Assembly (NCBI GenBank): GCA_944376195.1
Contig: CALWBW010000012.1
Coordinates: 1-50,710 of the forward strand
Origin: an uncultured Clostridia bacterium
Lineage (GTDB): Bacteria > Bacillota > Clostridia > Oscillospirales > QAMX01
Direction of reading: 5' to 3'
Length of the DNA stretch: 50,710 bases
This document shows positions 1-8,993 of this stretch, in pieces (the stretch's first letter is position 1; the number at the start of each line of letters is the position of its first letter). The notes beneath the pieces are model-generated. The model worked only from the letters and a program-made list of their open reading frames with translations, was not told the DNA's origin and made no database searches. Both the position numbers and the translations under genes were made by a program.

Positions 1-270
1 GGTACGGTCATACCCCGGAACCAGGTGCAAAAAGCCCTCTTCAATTCGGCTCACCGTGTATCCAATCTGATCCAAATGCGCATCCAGCATCACAAGCGGC
101 GCGTTTTTCCGCCCCGAACGGCGGATTCCCACGGCACTGCCCATCGGCGTCACAACTGTTTCGCCGCAATAGTCCCGAAACATCCGGCACACTTCGTTTG
201 CCGTCTCCTGTTCATATCCGGAACGCGCGCTCAAAGCGCACAATCGCGCTACGATTTCTTTTGTATGCAA
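1..270 (-). CDS. M42 family metallo-aminopeptidase, N-terminal part (runs off window)
   Basis: Only the first 90 codons are present; the gene continues beyond base 1. The visible part begins HTKEIVARLCALSARSGYEQ and contains the segment LVMLDAHLDQIGYTV. This matches the first metal-ligand motif (AHxDExG-like) of the M42 glutamyl-aminopeptidase/endoglucanase family, which are cytosolic dinuclear-metal exopeptidases of dodecameric (TET) type. The start is TTG at 268-270, chosen because GGAGGGAG lies 6-7 bases upstream and no ATG fits. It lies 16 bases after murD on the same strand and is probably co-transcribed. The remaining metal ligands and the catalytic Glu pair cannot be seen, so the exact subfamily is open. 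Confidence 0.8.
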   Translation of the reverse strand, partial: MHTKEIVARLCALSARSGYEQETANEVCRMFRDYCGETVVTPMGSAVGIRRSGRKNAPLVMLDAHLDQIGYTVSRIEEGFLHLVPGYDRT

Positions 271-286
271 AGAGCTCTCCCTCCGT

Positions 287-1672
287 TTATTCGGGCAACG
301 AGTTTACATAATCTTTGAACGTCTTTCCGCGTACCATAAAATTCGGGAATTTGTCAAACGCCGCGCACGCCGGGCAGAGGATCACCACATCCCCCGGTGC
401 AGCGTTCTGCTGTGCCAAATCTACAGCCCGCAAAAAATCGTCTGTTTCCAGAATCGGCAGTGCATCTGCCGAAAAACCCGGTTCTGCCTCGACTGCCGCA
501 CGAATCATACCGGCCGTCGCGCCACAGAGCACCAACGTTTTGACATGAGCCAGCACCTCCGGGGCCAGCGGCGCAAAACTTAAATGTTTGTCATAGCCCC
601 CGGCAATCATAATCACCTTTTCCGGGAAAGAACGCAGACCGGCAATAGCGCGGGTCGGAGACGTTGCAATAGAATCGTTATAATATCGTACGCCGTGCAG
701 TTCCCGCACAAATTCAATTCGGTGTTCCACGCCGTGAAACTCCCGCGCCGTACGGCGAATGGCGTCTACCGGTACACGGCCCCACACGGCGGCAATTGCC
801 GCCATATAATTTTCCACATTGTGAAGCCCGGGCAGGAAAATATCAGAGAGTTCCAGCACTTTTTCCGTTTTCCCATTCATGCTGACCCAAATCGCGCCGT
901 CTTTCCGATATACGCCGTCGCCTTCCAGCGGGTACATGGAAAAAGGAACCACACGGCCCTTCGCTTCTGCGATGAACCCGCGCGTAATTTCGTTATCAAA
1001 ATTCAGCACTACCCGATCGGACGGACTCTGATGTACAAACACCCGGCGTTTCGCATCTACGTATTCCGCCATATCTCGATGAACGTCCAGATGGTTGGGC
1101 GCTACATTCGTCACGACTGCAACAGACGCACTCTTTTGCATCGTCATCAGCTGGAATGAAGATAGTTCCACCACCGCAACGTCCTCCGGGCTCATTTTGT
1201 CCGCATCGGCAAGCAGAGGACGTCCGATATTGCCGCCCAAATGGCAGCGTACTCCTGCGCGGCTCAGCATTTCCGCAATCAGTGTAGACGTCGTTGTTTT
1301 GCCGTCCGAACCGGTAATGGCGATGATCGGGCAGGGACAAACCTCAAAAAATGCTTCCATCTCGCTGGTCAACACCGCGCCATTTGCAACCGCAGCCGCG
1401 ACCGGTGGAATATCAGGCCGCATACCCGGCGTACGGAAAATGACATCCGCCGCCAGTCCGTCCAGGTATCCGTCTCCGCAGGAGAGTGCAATTCCCAATT
1501 GGTTTAATTCCTCCAAAACCTCGGAAAGCGCCGCACGGTCACGGCGGTCATACGCCGTAACAGAGGCGCGGCTGCCGGCTAGCAGGCGCAAAAGCGGACG
1601 GTTACTGACGCCTACGCCTAAAACCGCCACTTTTTTTCCGGCAAGGGCATCCAGATACGCACGAAGCGTCAT
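287..1672 (-). CDS. murD: UDP-N-acetylmuramoyl-L-alanine--D-glutamate ligase MurD
   Basis: Cytosolic Mur ligase adding D-glutamate to UDP-MurNAc-L-Ala in peptidoglycan synthesis; 461 residues, normal for MurD. The N-terminal Rossmann-like domain has KVAVLGVGVSNRPLL (about 14-28). RTPGMRPDIP (80-89) is the MurD-type S/T-PG motif. The ATP-binding loop is GSDGKTTT (121-128), and the C-terminal ligase domain shows the AGGYDKHLSF segment typical of MurD. The ATG start is 13 bases after the M18 aminopeptidase gene. Unlike the usual dcw arrangement, no other mur, mra or fts gene is nearby; it sits between two aminopeptidase genes. Function is confident. Whether it is the only murD of the genome cannot be told here. 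Confidence 0.95.
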   Translation of the reverse strand: MTLRAYLDALAGKKVAVLGVGVSNRPLLRLLAGSRASVTAYDRRDRAALSEVLEELNQLGIALSCGDGYLDGLAADVIFRTPGMRPDIPPVAAAVANGAVLTSEMEAFFEVCPCPIIAITGSDGKTTTSTLIAEMLSRAGVRCHLGGNIGRPLLADADKMSPEDVAVVELSSFQLMTMQKSASVAVVTNVAPNHLDVHRDMAEYVDAKRRVFVHQSPSDRVVLNFDNEITRGFIAEAKGRVVPFSMYPLEGDGVYRKDGAIWVSMNGKTEKVLELSDIFLPGLHNVENYMAAIAAVWGRVPVDAIRRTAREFHGVEHRIEFVRELHGVRYYNDSIATSPTRAIAGLRSFPEKVIMIAGGYDKHLSFAPLAPEVLAHVKTLVLCGATAGMIRAAVEAEPGFSADALPILETDDFLRAVDLAQQNAAPGDVVILCPACAAFDKFPNFMVRGKTFKDYVNSLPE

Positions 1673-1685
1673 ATGGTTCCTCCTA

Positions 1686-3086
1686 TCAGTCTTCCATTGC
1701 GCAGAATGCGCTCATGGCACGAATGGCCATGTAAAGATCCAGCTTTGCAATCACTTCATAGGGTGCATGCATGGAAAGCACCGGAATACCGATATCAATC
1801 GTGCTGATATTGCGGTTTCCCATATAGCACGCGACCGTTCCGCCGCCGCCCTGATCCACTTTACCCAGTTCGCTCATCTGCCAGACCACGTTTGCGTTGT
1901 TGAGCGCCGTACGCAGCGTACCCACCAGCTCGGCATTGGCGTCGTTGGAACCGGATTTGCCGCGGGAACCGGTATATTTCATAAAACTCACGCCGTAATT
2001 GGCGTAAGCGGAGTTGCGCGGGTCGGAAACCTCTGCATAAATCGGATCAAATGCGTTGCAGACATCCGCAGACAGGCAGGAAGAAGCTTCATAACAGGCG
2101 CGCAGCGGTATGCCGAACCCTTCGCAGAGATCCTCCATGAACGTATCAAAGAAGCGGGACTGCATGCCGGTCACGCCCACAGAACCGATTTCCTCCTTAT
2201 CCGCCAGAACGCACACGGCGGTTTTCGCCGGAATGCCGTTTATGTCGAAAAGCGCGCGGATCGCAGAATAAGCGCAGCAGCGGTCATCATGACCATAGCC
2301 GCCGATCAGACTGCGGTCCAGGCCCACGTCGCTGACCGGGAAATGCGGAATAATGGAGAGCTCCGCCGAGAGGAAGTCCTCCTCCCGAATGCCGTACTGT
2401 TCAAAAAGCCAGGCAAGAATTGCAAGCTTTGCACGGTCCGCGCCCTCTTCCTCCGCCATAGGAACACTGCCGACCAAAACATTCAACGCCTCCCCGGAAA
2501 TTCCTTCAGCAAGCGTTTTGGCGTTCTGATCCTTACCAAGATGCGGCAAAAGATCCGTAATGGTGAATACCGGGTCGCCGGGTTTCGAACCAATCTCGAC
2601 ATTGACTACGCCGCCGCCCGTCAGTGCAACCACGCCGCGCAGCTCCAACGGAATCGCCGCCCACTGGTACTTCTTGATGCCGCCGTAATAATGGGTCTTC
2701 AAGTAAACCAATTCCTTTTTATCTTCATATAACGGCATAGGTTTCAGATCCAGACGCGGGGAATCAATATGCGCCGCCAGGATATGCGCGCCGGTATCCA
2801 GCCCGTCGCGTCCGATCACCGCCAAAATCACGGACTTTCCATGGTTGACGGTATAAACACGGTCGCCCGGCGTCAGTTTCATACCGCGGCTATAGGGCAC
2901 AAACCCGTCCGCCTCGGCAAGTTCCACCGTTGCCATAGCTGCATCGCGTTCCGTTTTTGCGCGGGACAAAAACGCCTTATACGCTTCGGCCGTCTTGAAA
3001 ACGCCGCGGCGTTCTTCCTCGCTGATCCGGTCATATCCGTTTTTCGGCGCATAGAATAAATTTTTACGCAATTCCTGATGTTCCAT
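1686..3086 (-). CDS. apeA: M18 family aminopeptidase (ApeA type)
   Basis: Zinc aminopeptidase of the M18 family (aspartyl aminopeptidase / yeast Ape1 relatives), 466 residues, acting on peptides in the cytosol. The expected ligands are visible: HIDSPRLDLKP with H106 and D108, GYGHDDR (263-269) with the bridging Asp, DKEEIGS (296-302) with the catalytic and metal Glu, and H440 in the terminal SMHAPYE. The N-terminal text FYAPKNGYDRI resembles clostridial ApeA proteins. The start overlaps the end of the upstream Sua5-CoaE gene by 23 bases, suggesting translational coupling. The biological substrate is unknown. Confidence 0.93.
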   Translation of the reverse strand: MEHQELRKNLFYAPKNGYDRISEEERRGVFKTAEAYKAFLSRAKTERDAAMATVELAEADGFVPYSRGMKLTPGDRVYTVNHGKSVILAVIGRDGLDTGAHILAAHIDSPRLDLKPMPLYEDKKELVYLKTHYYGGIKKYQWAAIPLELRGVVALTGGGVVNVEIGSKPGDPVFTITDLLPHLGKDQNAKTLAEGISGEALNVLVGSVPMAEEEGADRAKLAILAWLFEQYGIREEDFLSAELSIIPHFPVSDVGLDRSLIGGYGHDDRCCAYSAIRALFDINGIPAKTAVCVLADKEEIGSVGVTGMQSRFFDTFMEDLCEGFGIPLRACYEASSCLSADVCNAFDPIYAEVSDPRNSAYANYGVSFMKYTGSRGKSGSNDANAELVGTLRTALNNANVVWQMSELGKVDQGGGGTVACYMGNRNISTIDIGIPVLSMHAPYEVIAKLDLYMAIRAMSAFCAMED

Positions 3087-4716
3087 GTTTCCTATCCTCC
3101 TGCTGGTAAATGATTTTTTGATAAATATTCCGCGCCGCCTGCTCTAAAGCTTCCGGCGCGCCATCATTTGTAATCATGTAATCGCATTGATTTTTAAAAT
3201 ATTCATCCGGTTTTCCCGCGCTGATCCGAAGGCGTGCATATTCCTCGTCCAACCCATCGCGCTCCATAATTCGCGCGGCACGTACATCCGGATCCGCTGT
3301 AACGCCCAGCGTAACATCGCAAAACCGGTCTGCGCCGCTTTCAAAAAGCGTCGGCGCATCCAAAACGGCAAACCGTATGCCGCGTTTCTCCAGTTTGTCC
3401 AGAATTTCAGTAATGCGCCGTCGAATATGCGGGTGCGTTATGTCGTTTAAACGCCGCAATTCTTTCTCATTTTGAAAAGCCAGACGGCCCAGTGCCTTAC
3501 GATCCAACGTCCCGCCGGAAAACGCATCCGGAAATTCCAAACATAGATTCGCCAAAAGTGCCGGATCGTTTCTTAACATTTCATGATATACCGCGTCGCA
3601 ATCAATAATCTCCGCGCCGATACGCGCGAGCGTCTGAGACACAAGCCCTTTTCCCGCGCCGGTCGAACCGGTGAGGCCAAGCACAAACAACTGCCGTGCA
3701 TGAATCACATGAAAGCCCGCCGCACGCTTCAAGCGGTTTGCAACCGCAAGCCCCACACCGCGGTCATCCGGACATTGTGCATAGATCATTCGCACGTCCG
3801 GGCGGTCCAGTTCCCGAAGCGCATCAAAAAGCCGGTGTGCCTGTGCCGCATAATCGCCATACCTGCCGACGCGCAGCGTTTCACAGGGGATCCAATCCGC
3901 ATATTCGTCACATAGGATGGCCGCCGCGCCTACTTGCCCCCGCACGCCACGGCGGATTTCCCGCGCACAATCCCAATTATTTCCCAAAACAGCCACCACC
4001 GGCGCCGATGGCGCATAGTGGCGGTACTTCATACCGGGAGAACGCGGGTGTTCGTTTTCTGAAAGACCTTTGAGTACGGCGCCGTCAATTTCCACGTTTT
4101 CCGCACCCACCACTTCCGCTAAATCTTCCGGCGTAATATAACCCGGCCGCAGAATGCGGACCTTTCCCTCTGCAAATTCAATAAACGTGGATTCCACACC
4201 CACTTCCGCATCGCCGCCACGGATAATTCCATCGATCCGGCCGTCCATATCCGCCAATACATGGGCGAATGTGGTCGGGCTCGGTTTTCCCGACCGGTTT
4301 GCCGACGGCGCGGCAATCGGGACGCCCGCCGCGCGGATCAGTGCCTGCGCAACCGGATGGGAAGGATACCGGATTCCCACAGTTGGCAATCCCGCCGTTA
4401 CCGTATCGGGAACAATCTCACGTTTTGGAAGCGCCATGGTGAGCGGCCCGGGCCAAAACCGCGCCGCGATCCGCCGGGCAACATCCGGGATATCGTGACA
4501 AAGTGCATCCAGCATGGAAAAATCCGCGATATGTGCAATCAGCGGGTTATCCTGCGGTCTTCCCTTGGCCTCGAAAATACGGCGCGCAGCGTCCGCATCC
4601 AAGGCATTCGCACCCAGACCGTAAACCGTCTCCGTAGGAAACGCCACCAATCCGCCTGCACGGATGACCGCCCCCGCTTGTTCCACATCCTCTATTGAAT
4701 AAATTACGGTTTTCAT
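3064..4716 (-). CDS. tsaC-coaE: Fused Sua5/TsaC threonylcarbamoyl-AMP synthase and dephospho-CoA kinase CoaE
   Basis: One uninterrupted 550-residue frame joins two housekeeping enzymes. Residues 1 to about 340 are a full Sua5 protein: the YrdC domain with FPTETVYGLG (26-35), KGRPQDNPL (51-59) and SANRSGKPSPT (138-148), the SPGMKYRHYAP linker (226-236) and a Sua5 C-terminal domain. It makes threonylcarbamoyl-AMP for t6A37 of tRNAs. Residues 344-550 are CoaE, the last step of coenzyme A synthesis, with P-loop GSTGAGKG (350-357), IDCDAVYHEML, and DAPTLFESG near 455. There is almost no linker between the halves. Both active sites look intact. The M18 aminopeptidase gene starts inside its last codons. 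A sequencing fusion is unlikely because both domain boundaries are natural. Confidence 0.93.
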   Translation of the reverse strand: MKTVIYSIEDVEQAGAVIRAGGLVAFPTETVYGLGANALDADAARRIFEAKGRPQDNPLIAHIADFSMLDALCHDIPDVARRIAARFWPGPLTMALPKREIVPDTVTAGLPTVGIRYPSHPVAQALIRAAGVPIAAPSANRSGKPSPTTFAHVLADMDGRIDGIIRGGDAEVGVESTFIEFAEGKVRILRPGYITPEDLAEVVGAENVEIDGAVLKGLSENEHPRSPGMKYRHYAPSAPVVAVLGNNWDCAREIRRGVRGQVGAAAILCDEYADWIPCETLRVGRYGDYAAQAHRLFDALRELDRPDVRMIYAQCPDDRGVGLAVANRLKRAAGFHVIHARQLFVLGLTGSTGAGKGLVSQTLARIGAEIIDCDAVYHEMLRNDPALLANLCLEFPDAFSGGTLDRKALGRLAFQNEKELRRLNDITHPHIRRRITEILDKLEKRGIRFAVLDAPTLFESGADRFCDVTLGVTADPDVRAARIMERDGLDEEYARLRISAGKPDEYFKNQCDYMITNDGAPEALEQAARNIYQKIIYQQEDRKHGTSGIA

Positions 4717-4753
4717 GTTTTTCCTTCAACCTTCTTTTGTTCCTACCCCTATT

Positions 4754-5482
4754 TTATCCCAGTGCCACAGATATGACAACACCGAAAATGACGCCGAATA
4801 CGCCGGCTAGCTTGGCGACCGGCCCCTGCATCATTCGATAAGCTTCCGGCATCATTTCTCCCAGGACCAGATAAAGCATAGCGCCCGCCGCAGAGGAGAG
4901 ACAGGCCGCCGAAACCACCTCGGAAATACCTCCTGCCAGCGTGCCTGCTAAAGCACCGGCACCGGTTGGAAGTCCCGCAAGCAGCGCAAGTCCCGCCGCT
5001 TTCCACCACGGTTCCCCGCGAATCCGCAACGGCAAACCAATTCCCAAGCCTTCCGGAATGTCATGCAAAAACATCGTCATGGCAAGAGAGAGCCCCAGCT
5101 GCCGGTTTTCCATCAATCCCGCGCCGATAGCCAGGCCCTCCGGGATATTGTGAATCGTGATTCCTAACGCAATTGTGGCGGCAGCCAGCGCAAGGCCATC
5201 AAGCCGATTTTTCCCCCGTTCCAGAAGACGTTCCACTGCCATCACAAACAGGACGCCGGCCCCTACCCCCGCCATTACACCGGCAAACGGCGCCAGCGCA
5301 AATGCCTGCGGCAGCAATTCAAAGCAGACGACTGCCAACATCATCCCCGCCGCGAAATCCAACGCTATGCCAAGGACTCCCCGATTTTCCGTCCGAAACA
5401 GATAGGCCGACAACCCGCCTCCTGCCGTTCCCAACACACCCGCAGCCGTTCCGATAAGGGTATACAGCGCAATGGTCTCCAT
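4754..5482 (-). CDS. ZIP family divalent metal transporter (ZupT-like)
   Basis: A 242-residue polytopic membrane protein of the ZIP family, likely importing zinc or other divalent metals into the cytoplasm. The two metal-site motifs, HNIPEG in TM4 and HDIPEG in TM5, are both present, and about eight hydrophobic segments fit the family. The ATG at 5480-5482 (METIALYT) was chosen because AGGCGG lies just upstream; a longer frame would need a TTG at 5524 without a good ribosome site. It is 37 bases upstream of the Sua5-CoaE gene and 66 bases downstream of the DUF2791 ATPase gene, all on one strand. Metal specificity cannot be decided from sequence. Confidence 0.9.
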   Translation of the reverse strand: METIALYTLIGTAAGVLGTAGGGLSAYLFRTENRGVLGIALDFAAGMMLAVVCFELLPQAFALAPFAGVMAGVGAGVLFVMAVERLLERGKNRLDGLALAAATIALGITIHNIPEGLAIGAGLMENRQLGLSLAMTMFLHDIPEGLGIGLPLRIRGEPWWKAAGLALLAGLPTGAGALAGTLAGGISEVVSAACLSSAAGAMLYLVLGEMMPEAYRMMQGPVAKLAGVFGVIFGVVISVALG

Positions 5483-5548
5483 TTCACGCACCGCCTTTCC
5501 AGCGGTACATGTATATTCACGCAAGATACCCGTCAGACCCCGGGGACT

Positions 5549-6883
5549 CTACAGCTCAAACTCGGCAAACTGTTCGCCGCCCGTATCCTCCCCCGACGGA
5601 GCCTCCGCTTTAATATCCAGTTTTTCCGCCAAAGAATCAAAGGATTCCGTCGGATTCTGTCGTAAAATATTGAGAAGTCCCGTAAAATCACGCACCACCT
5701 CGCGCGGCGTCAACAGAATATCCGCGCCCATACGTCCGGCCAAATTCTGCACCAGCGCCGCAATCTGTTCATCCGTCACGCCGGGGTCCCAATCGTAATG
5801 CTTTGCGTGAATGTACAAGATACGCTTTAAAAGCGCCAGGATTTCCTCCGGCGTCAGAGGCTGCAATTTGATCACAGGCTCCGACAAATCCAGAATTCCC
5901 GCCTGTGCAAACCGGCTGCCGGAAAGGCGGGAACGCAGAGCTTCGTAACTGTAAAGGCCTCTGCGCCGGTCCTCTACGCACTGTGGCGTCGCGCCGAAAA
6001 CGAACGCCATATGCGAAAGTTTCCCCTGTGTGGCGTCATTGAAGATATTGAGCAGTTTTTCGTAGTTCGCCTCACGGGAAACAGACTGCGTAATCTTATA
6101 TAAATTCACCGTTTCGTCGATCAGGATGATGAATCCTTTATGTCCCGCAGCAACCAGCAGTGCACCAACTAGTTTCAGATAATCGTACCAACTGCTGTCT
6201 TCGATAATCCCCGAAACCGGCAGACAAGCACGCGCTTCCGTTTTGGTTGCAAACTCGCCGCGCAGCCAACGCAGCGCAGCCTGGCGTAGGTCTTCGTCCC
6301 CCGACACCGCGCCGCGGTAAAACGCCCGAACAGCGGCGGCAAAATCAAAGCCGTGAACCATAACTTCCAGACCATTGATTGCTTCCATAATCGCCAGTTC
6401 CACAGCATCCGCCAGTTCCGGGCTGCCGGGGGCAAATCCGTGTTCCTTTGCAAGCGAAAGCTGAATCCGGGAAATCCAGCGCGTCAAGATCACTGCAAGC
6501 GCACCGCCGTCCGGCGCAGCACGTGTGGAAAGATTGCGCAAGAGCTCCCGGTATGTCGCAAGTCCCTGACCTTTTGAGCCGGCCAATCTCCGTTCCGGAG
6601 AGAGATCCGCATCCGCAACAGCAAACCCCCGTTCCATCGCATGGGCGCGTATCAATTGAATCAGAAAGCTTTTTCCTGATCCATACCGGCCGGATATCAG
6701 CCGAAACGCGCTGCCACCGGATTCCACGGTTTCCAAATCGCCCAACATGGCGGCGATTTCATGCGTTCTGCCAATCGCAATATACTCCAGCCCGGTGCGC
6801 GGCACTACGCCTGCTGCAAGAGAATTCAAAATCGCGCCGGAAATCCGCTTGGGGATTTCCTGTATCTTTCGATTTTCCGCCAT
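5549..6883 (-). CDS. DUF2791 / BrxC-BrxD-like P-loop ATPase
   Basis: A 444-residue AAA-like ATP-binding protein. Walker A is GRYGSGKS (65-72), followed by FLIQLIRAHAMERG; Walker B is FIILIDE (251-257). This spacing and the text around both motifs fit the DUF2791 P-loop family, which includes BREX ATPases such as BrxD and the ATPases paired with TerB-N proteins. The chosen ATG (6881-6883) has GGAGAG six bases upstream. The gene begins 16 bases after the TerB-N gene, so the two form one transcription unit. The family is known from anti-phage BREX and Ter-associated loci, where it is thought to load or remodel DNA-bound partners. A role in DNA processing or defence here is inference. Confidence 0.85.
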   Translation of the reverse strand: MAENRKIQEIPKRISGAILNSLAAGVVPRTGLEYIAIGRTHEIAAMLGDLETVESGGSAFRLISGRYGSGKSFLIQLIRAHAMERGFAVADADLSPERRLAGSKGQGLATYRELLRNLSTRAAPDGGALAVILTRWISRIQLSLAKEHGFAPGSPELADAVELAIMEAINGLEVMVHGFDFAAAVRAFYRGAVSGDEDLRQAALRWLRGEFATKTEARACLPVSGIIEDSSWYDYLKLVGALLVAAGHKGFIILIDETVNLYKITQSVSREANYEKLLNIFNDATQGKLSHMAFVFGATPQCVEDRRRGLYSYEALRSRLSGSRFAQAGILDLSEPVIKLQPLTPEEILALLKRILYIHAKHYDWDPGVTDEQIAALVQNLAGRMGADILLTPREVVRDFTGLLNILRQNPTESFDSLAEKLDIKAEAPSGEDTGGEQFAEFEL

Positions 6884-6899
6884 ATACCTCTCTCCATTT

Positions 6900-8963
6900 C
6901 TATAAAACCGCCGCAAGCTGCGCACGGTGTTCCTCAAAAATCGTCCCGTTTTCCAAATCAATCAAGATATCGCCCAGCGTATCCGCTGCAAGTTCGTTCA
7001 CTTCCTCATAAAGTGCTTCCGGAAACGAAAATGACTGTGCTGCGATCGCGGCAAGAGCCGCCGCGTCCGCCCCCTCGAGCATGGCGCGCAGCAGGTCCCG
7101 ATGTACCGATTCAAGCGACGCCGAAAAACCTTGCCAGCCTTCCGGGGCGGTCTGCTCCGTTTCCTCCGACGACGGAAGTTCCACGGAAGCCTGCTCCGGA
7201 ACCGGCTCTTCTTCCACAAACTGGTCTTCCTGCTCGGGCGTATCCTCTTCCACCGCCTCAATCAGAAGGCGCGTATTATCCCAGGAATCCTGCTCCAGTT
7301 CCGCAGCACGCGACAGGTCAATCACCAGAGCCGGTGACGCCTCCGGTTTTCCCGCAAGCGAACGGTCAATGGCCTTTATAACCGCCTCTGATAACTCAAT
7401 TCCCCGCAGACGTCCGGCATACTTTTCCCGTTTGCGCAACGCATTTTCCACATAACGCATTACGCTGCCGATAAACGACCGAATCCCCGTACTTTTGGAA
7501 AATGGGATATATTCAGCTTCAATCCGTTTTGCCGCCGCACGGCCGCACACCGCTCCCACATAGGATTCCCAAACCTCCCGCTTTGGTCGGGGAGCCAGGT
7601 ACTCCAGCAGTCCAACCTGCTTGGCAGCGCGAAGGCTGCAATCGATTTCCTGAAGTGCCGCACGTACGGCTTCTTCGCACAATTCTGCATGATCCTTGTA
7701 AAAGCGGCTGGCTTTCATCCGGTATCCTGAACACTCACATAATACATCAAAAGGCAGCGCATGCAGGCCGGTTTTTAGGAGGTCATTTATATAAAACTCC
7801 AAAAACGGACGCATATTGGACAAAGAGAGTGGGATACGGCGCAGGATCTCCGAAAATGAAAAATCCAAATCGTTTGTAATCACATAATCTACGCACCACT
7901 GGGACAGATAATAATCCAAACGGGGGAACGCTTCCCGATACGCTTCCCAAATTCGAATCATCCGCTCCAAAGACTCCAACCCAGCAGGATACGCCCGGTT
8001 TATAATTTCATAAATGGCTACAAACAGATAGGAAAGATCTGTTTTTAAAACCGTTCCATGTGCAAACGCATCGCGCCAGTAGAAATACCAGGCCTGTTGT
8101 TCCCGAGACATGTTGGCGTATGTAGGCCAATAACAGGAAAACGGGACAAACTCCGCAGCACGAACCGATACGTTTGCCAATCGTTTTGCTTCTGAGATAA
8201 AATGGGCAAAACGAGACGTCCCTGTCCTGTTCTGAGGCGCGCACGCCGTACGGATCAATGACGGTCCGCCCCAATTTCGCACTTTTCGCCGTACCAGCAC
8301 GTCATCCCGAATCCGTTCCACCACATCGGCAATTCGGGTTCCGGAAGAAAATGGAATTTTTCCGCTGCGCACGTCAAACAAATACGGAGAAGTTCGATAA
8401 AGTTCCCGTAAACAATGCAATTCCTCTCTCCGTGCTGTGTACGCACCGTCCGACGCATGGGGAATCGACTGCAATTCCCGTTGGGAGCCCCGAAAAGCCC
8501 GGTTTCCGGCAACCACATACCCGTCAAACCCCGGAACTGTACGAACAATATCCTGTGCTACGTACCAACGCAGATCATACTCGGCATATTCTTCTTCGCA
8601 ACTGCGTATCGTAATCAGGACGGCCGGCGTTTCAGCTAATTGCAGGTCACAGGAAACCGGCACGCTTCCTGCCGTTAATTTGGGGAGCTGGGCACGGAAA
8701 AAAATTTTGAAATACCGGGCGGGAAGCAAACGTTTCTCCTGTAAAAACGGATCCAGCATCGAAAGGCCTTCCAGCCTGGCATATCCCTCCGGGAATAGGA
8801 TCCGGCCACGTCCCCCATAGGCACGCTCCTCACCGGCGGAATAGATAGAAAGCCGCAACGCCGCAGCCTGTTCTTCAAAGAGGAACCGCACCGCCGTGTC
8901 AAGCGGAAGTGCATATTCCGTCATTCTGGGCGGTATCGCAATATCATGAAAATCAGTGTTCAT
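6900..8963 (-). CDS. TerB-N / TerB-C domain protein, partner of the DUF2791 ATPase
   Basis: A 687-residue cytosolic protein. An N-terminal region of about 260 residues is unassigned. At about 274 begins PFSCYWPTYANMSREQQAWY, followed by FYWRDA and TDLSYLFVAIYEIIN, the typical core of the TerB-N domain. A region about 460-540 (YIPFSKSTGIRSFIGSVMRY) and the tail match the TerB-C style. An acidic, Pro/Glu-rich linker lies around 560-605. The ATG at 8961-8963 is set by GGAGG eleven bases upstream and by a perfect promoter at 8994-9022. TerB-N/C proteins are known from tellurite-resistance-related gene clusters proposed to act in DNA processing and phage or stress response. The usual large helicase partner is not found here. 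Confidence 0.82.
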   Translation of the reverse strand: MNTDFHDIAIPPRMTEYALPLDTAVRFLFEEQAAALRLSIYSAGEERAYGGRGRILFPEGYARLEGLSMLDPFLQEKRLLPARYFKIFFRAQLPKLTAGSVPVSCDLQLAETPAVLITIRSCEEEYAEYDLRWYVAQDIVRTVPGFDGYVVAGNRAFRGSQRELQSIPHASDGAYTARREELHCLRELYRTSPYLFDVRSGKIPFSSGTRIADVVERIRDDVLVRRKVRNWGGPSLIRTACAPQNRTGTSRFAHFISEAKRLANVSVRAAEFVPFSCYWPTYANMSREQQAWYFYWRDAFAHGTVLKTDLSYLFVAIYEIINRAYPAGLESLERMIRIWEAYREAFPRLDYYLSQWCVDYVITNDLDFSFSEILRRIPLSLSNMRPFLEFYINDLLKTGLHALPFDVLCECSGYRMKASRFYKDHAELCEEAVRAALQEIDCSLRAAKQVGLLEYLAPRPKREVWESYVGAVCGRAAAKRIEAEYIPFSKSTGIRSFIGSVMRYVENALRKREKYAGRLRGIELSEAVIKAIDRSLAGKPEASPALVIDLSRAAELEQDSWDNTRLLIEAVEEDTPEQEDQFVEEEPVPEQASVELPSSEETEQTAPEGWQGFSASLESVHRDLLRAMLEGADAAALAAIAAQSFSFPEALYEEVNELAADTLGDILIDLENGTIFEEHRAQLAAVL

Positions 8964-8993
8964 TTTTCGATTTTCCTCCATGCTTATCTTTTT

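Noticed and set aside
1095..2732. A 545-codon open frame on the plus strand across murD and apeA
   Set aside because: It is antisense to two well-supported genes, has no family motifs and no ribosome site, and its codon pattern is that of a shadow frame.
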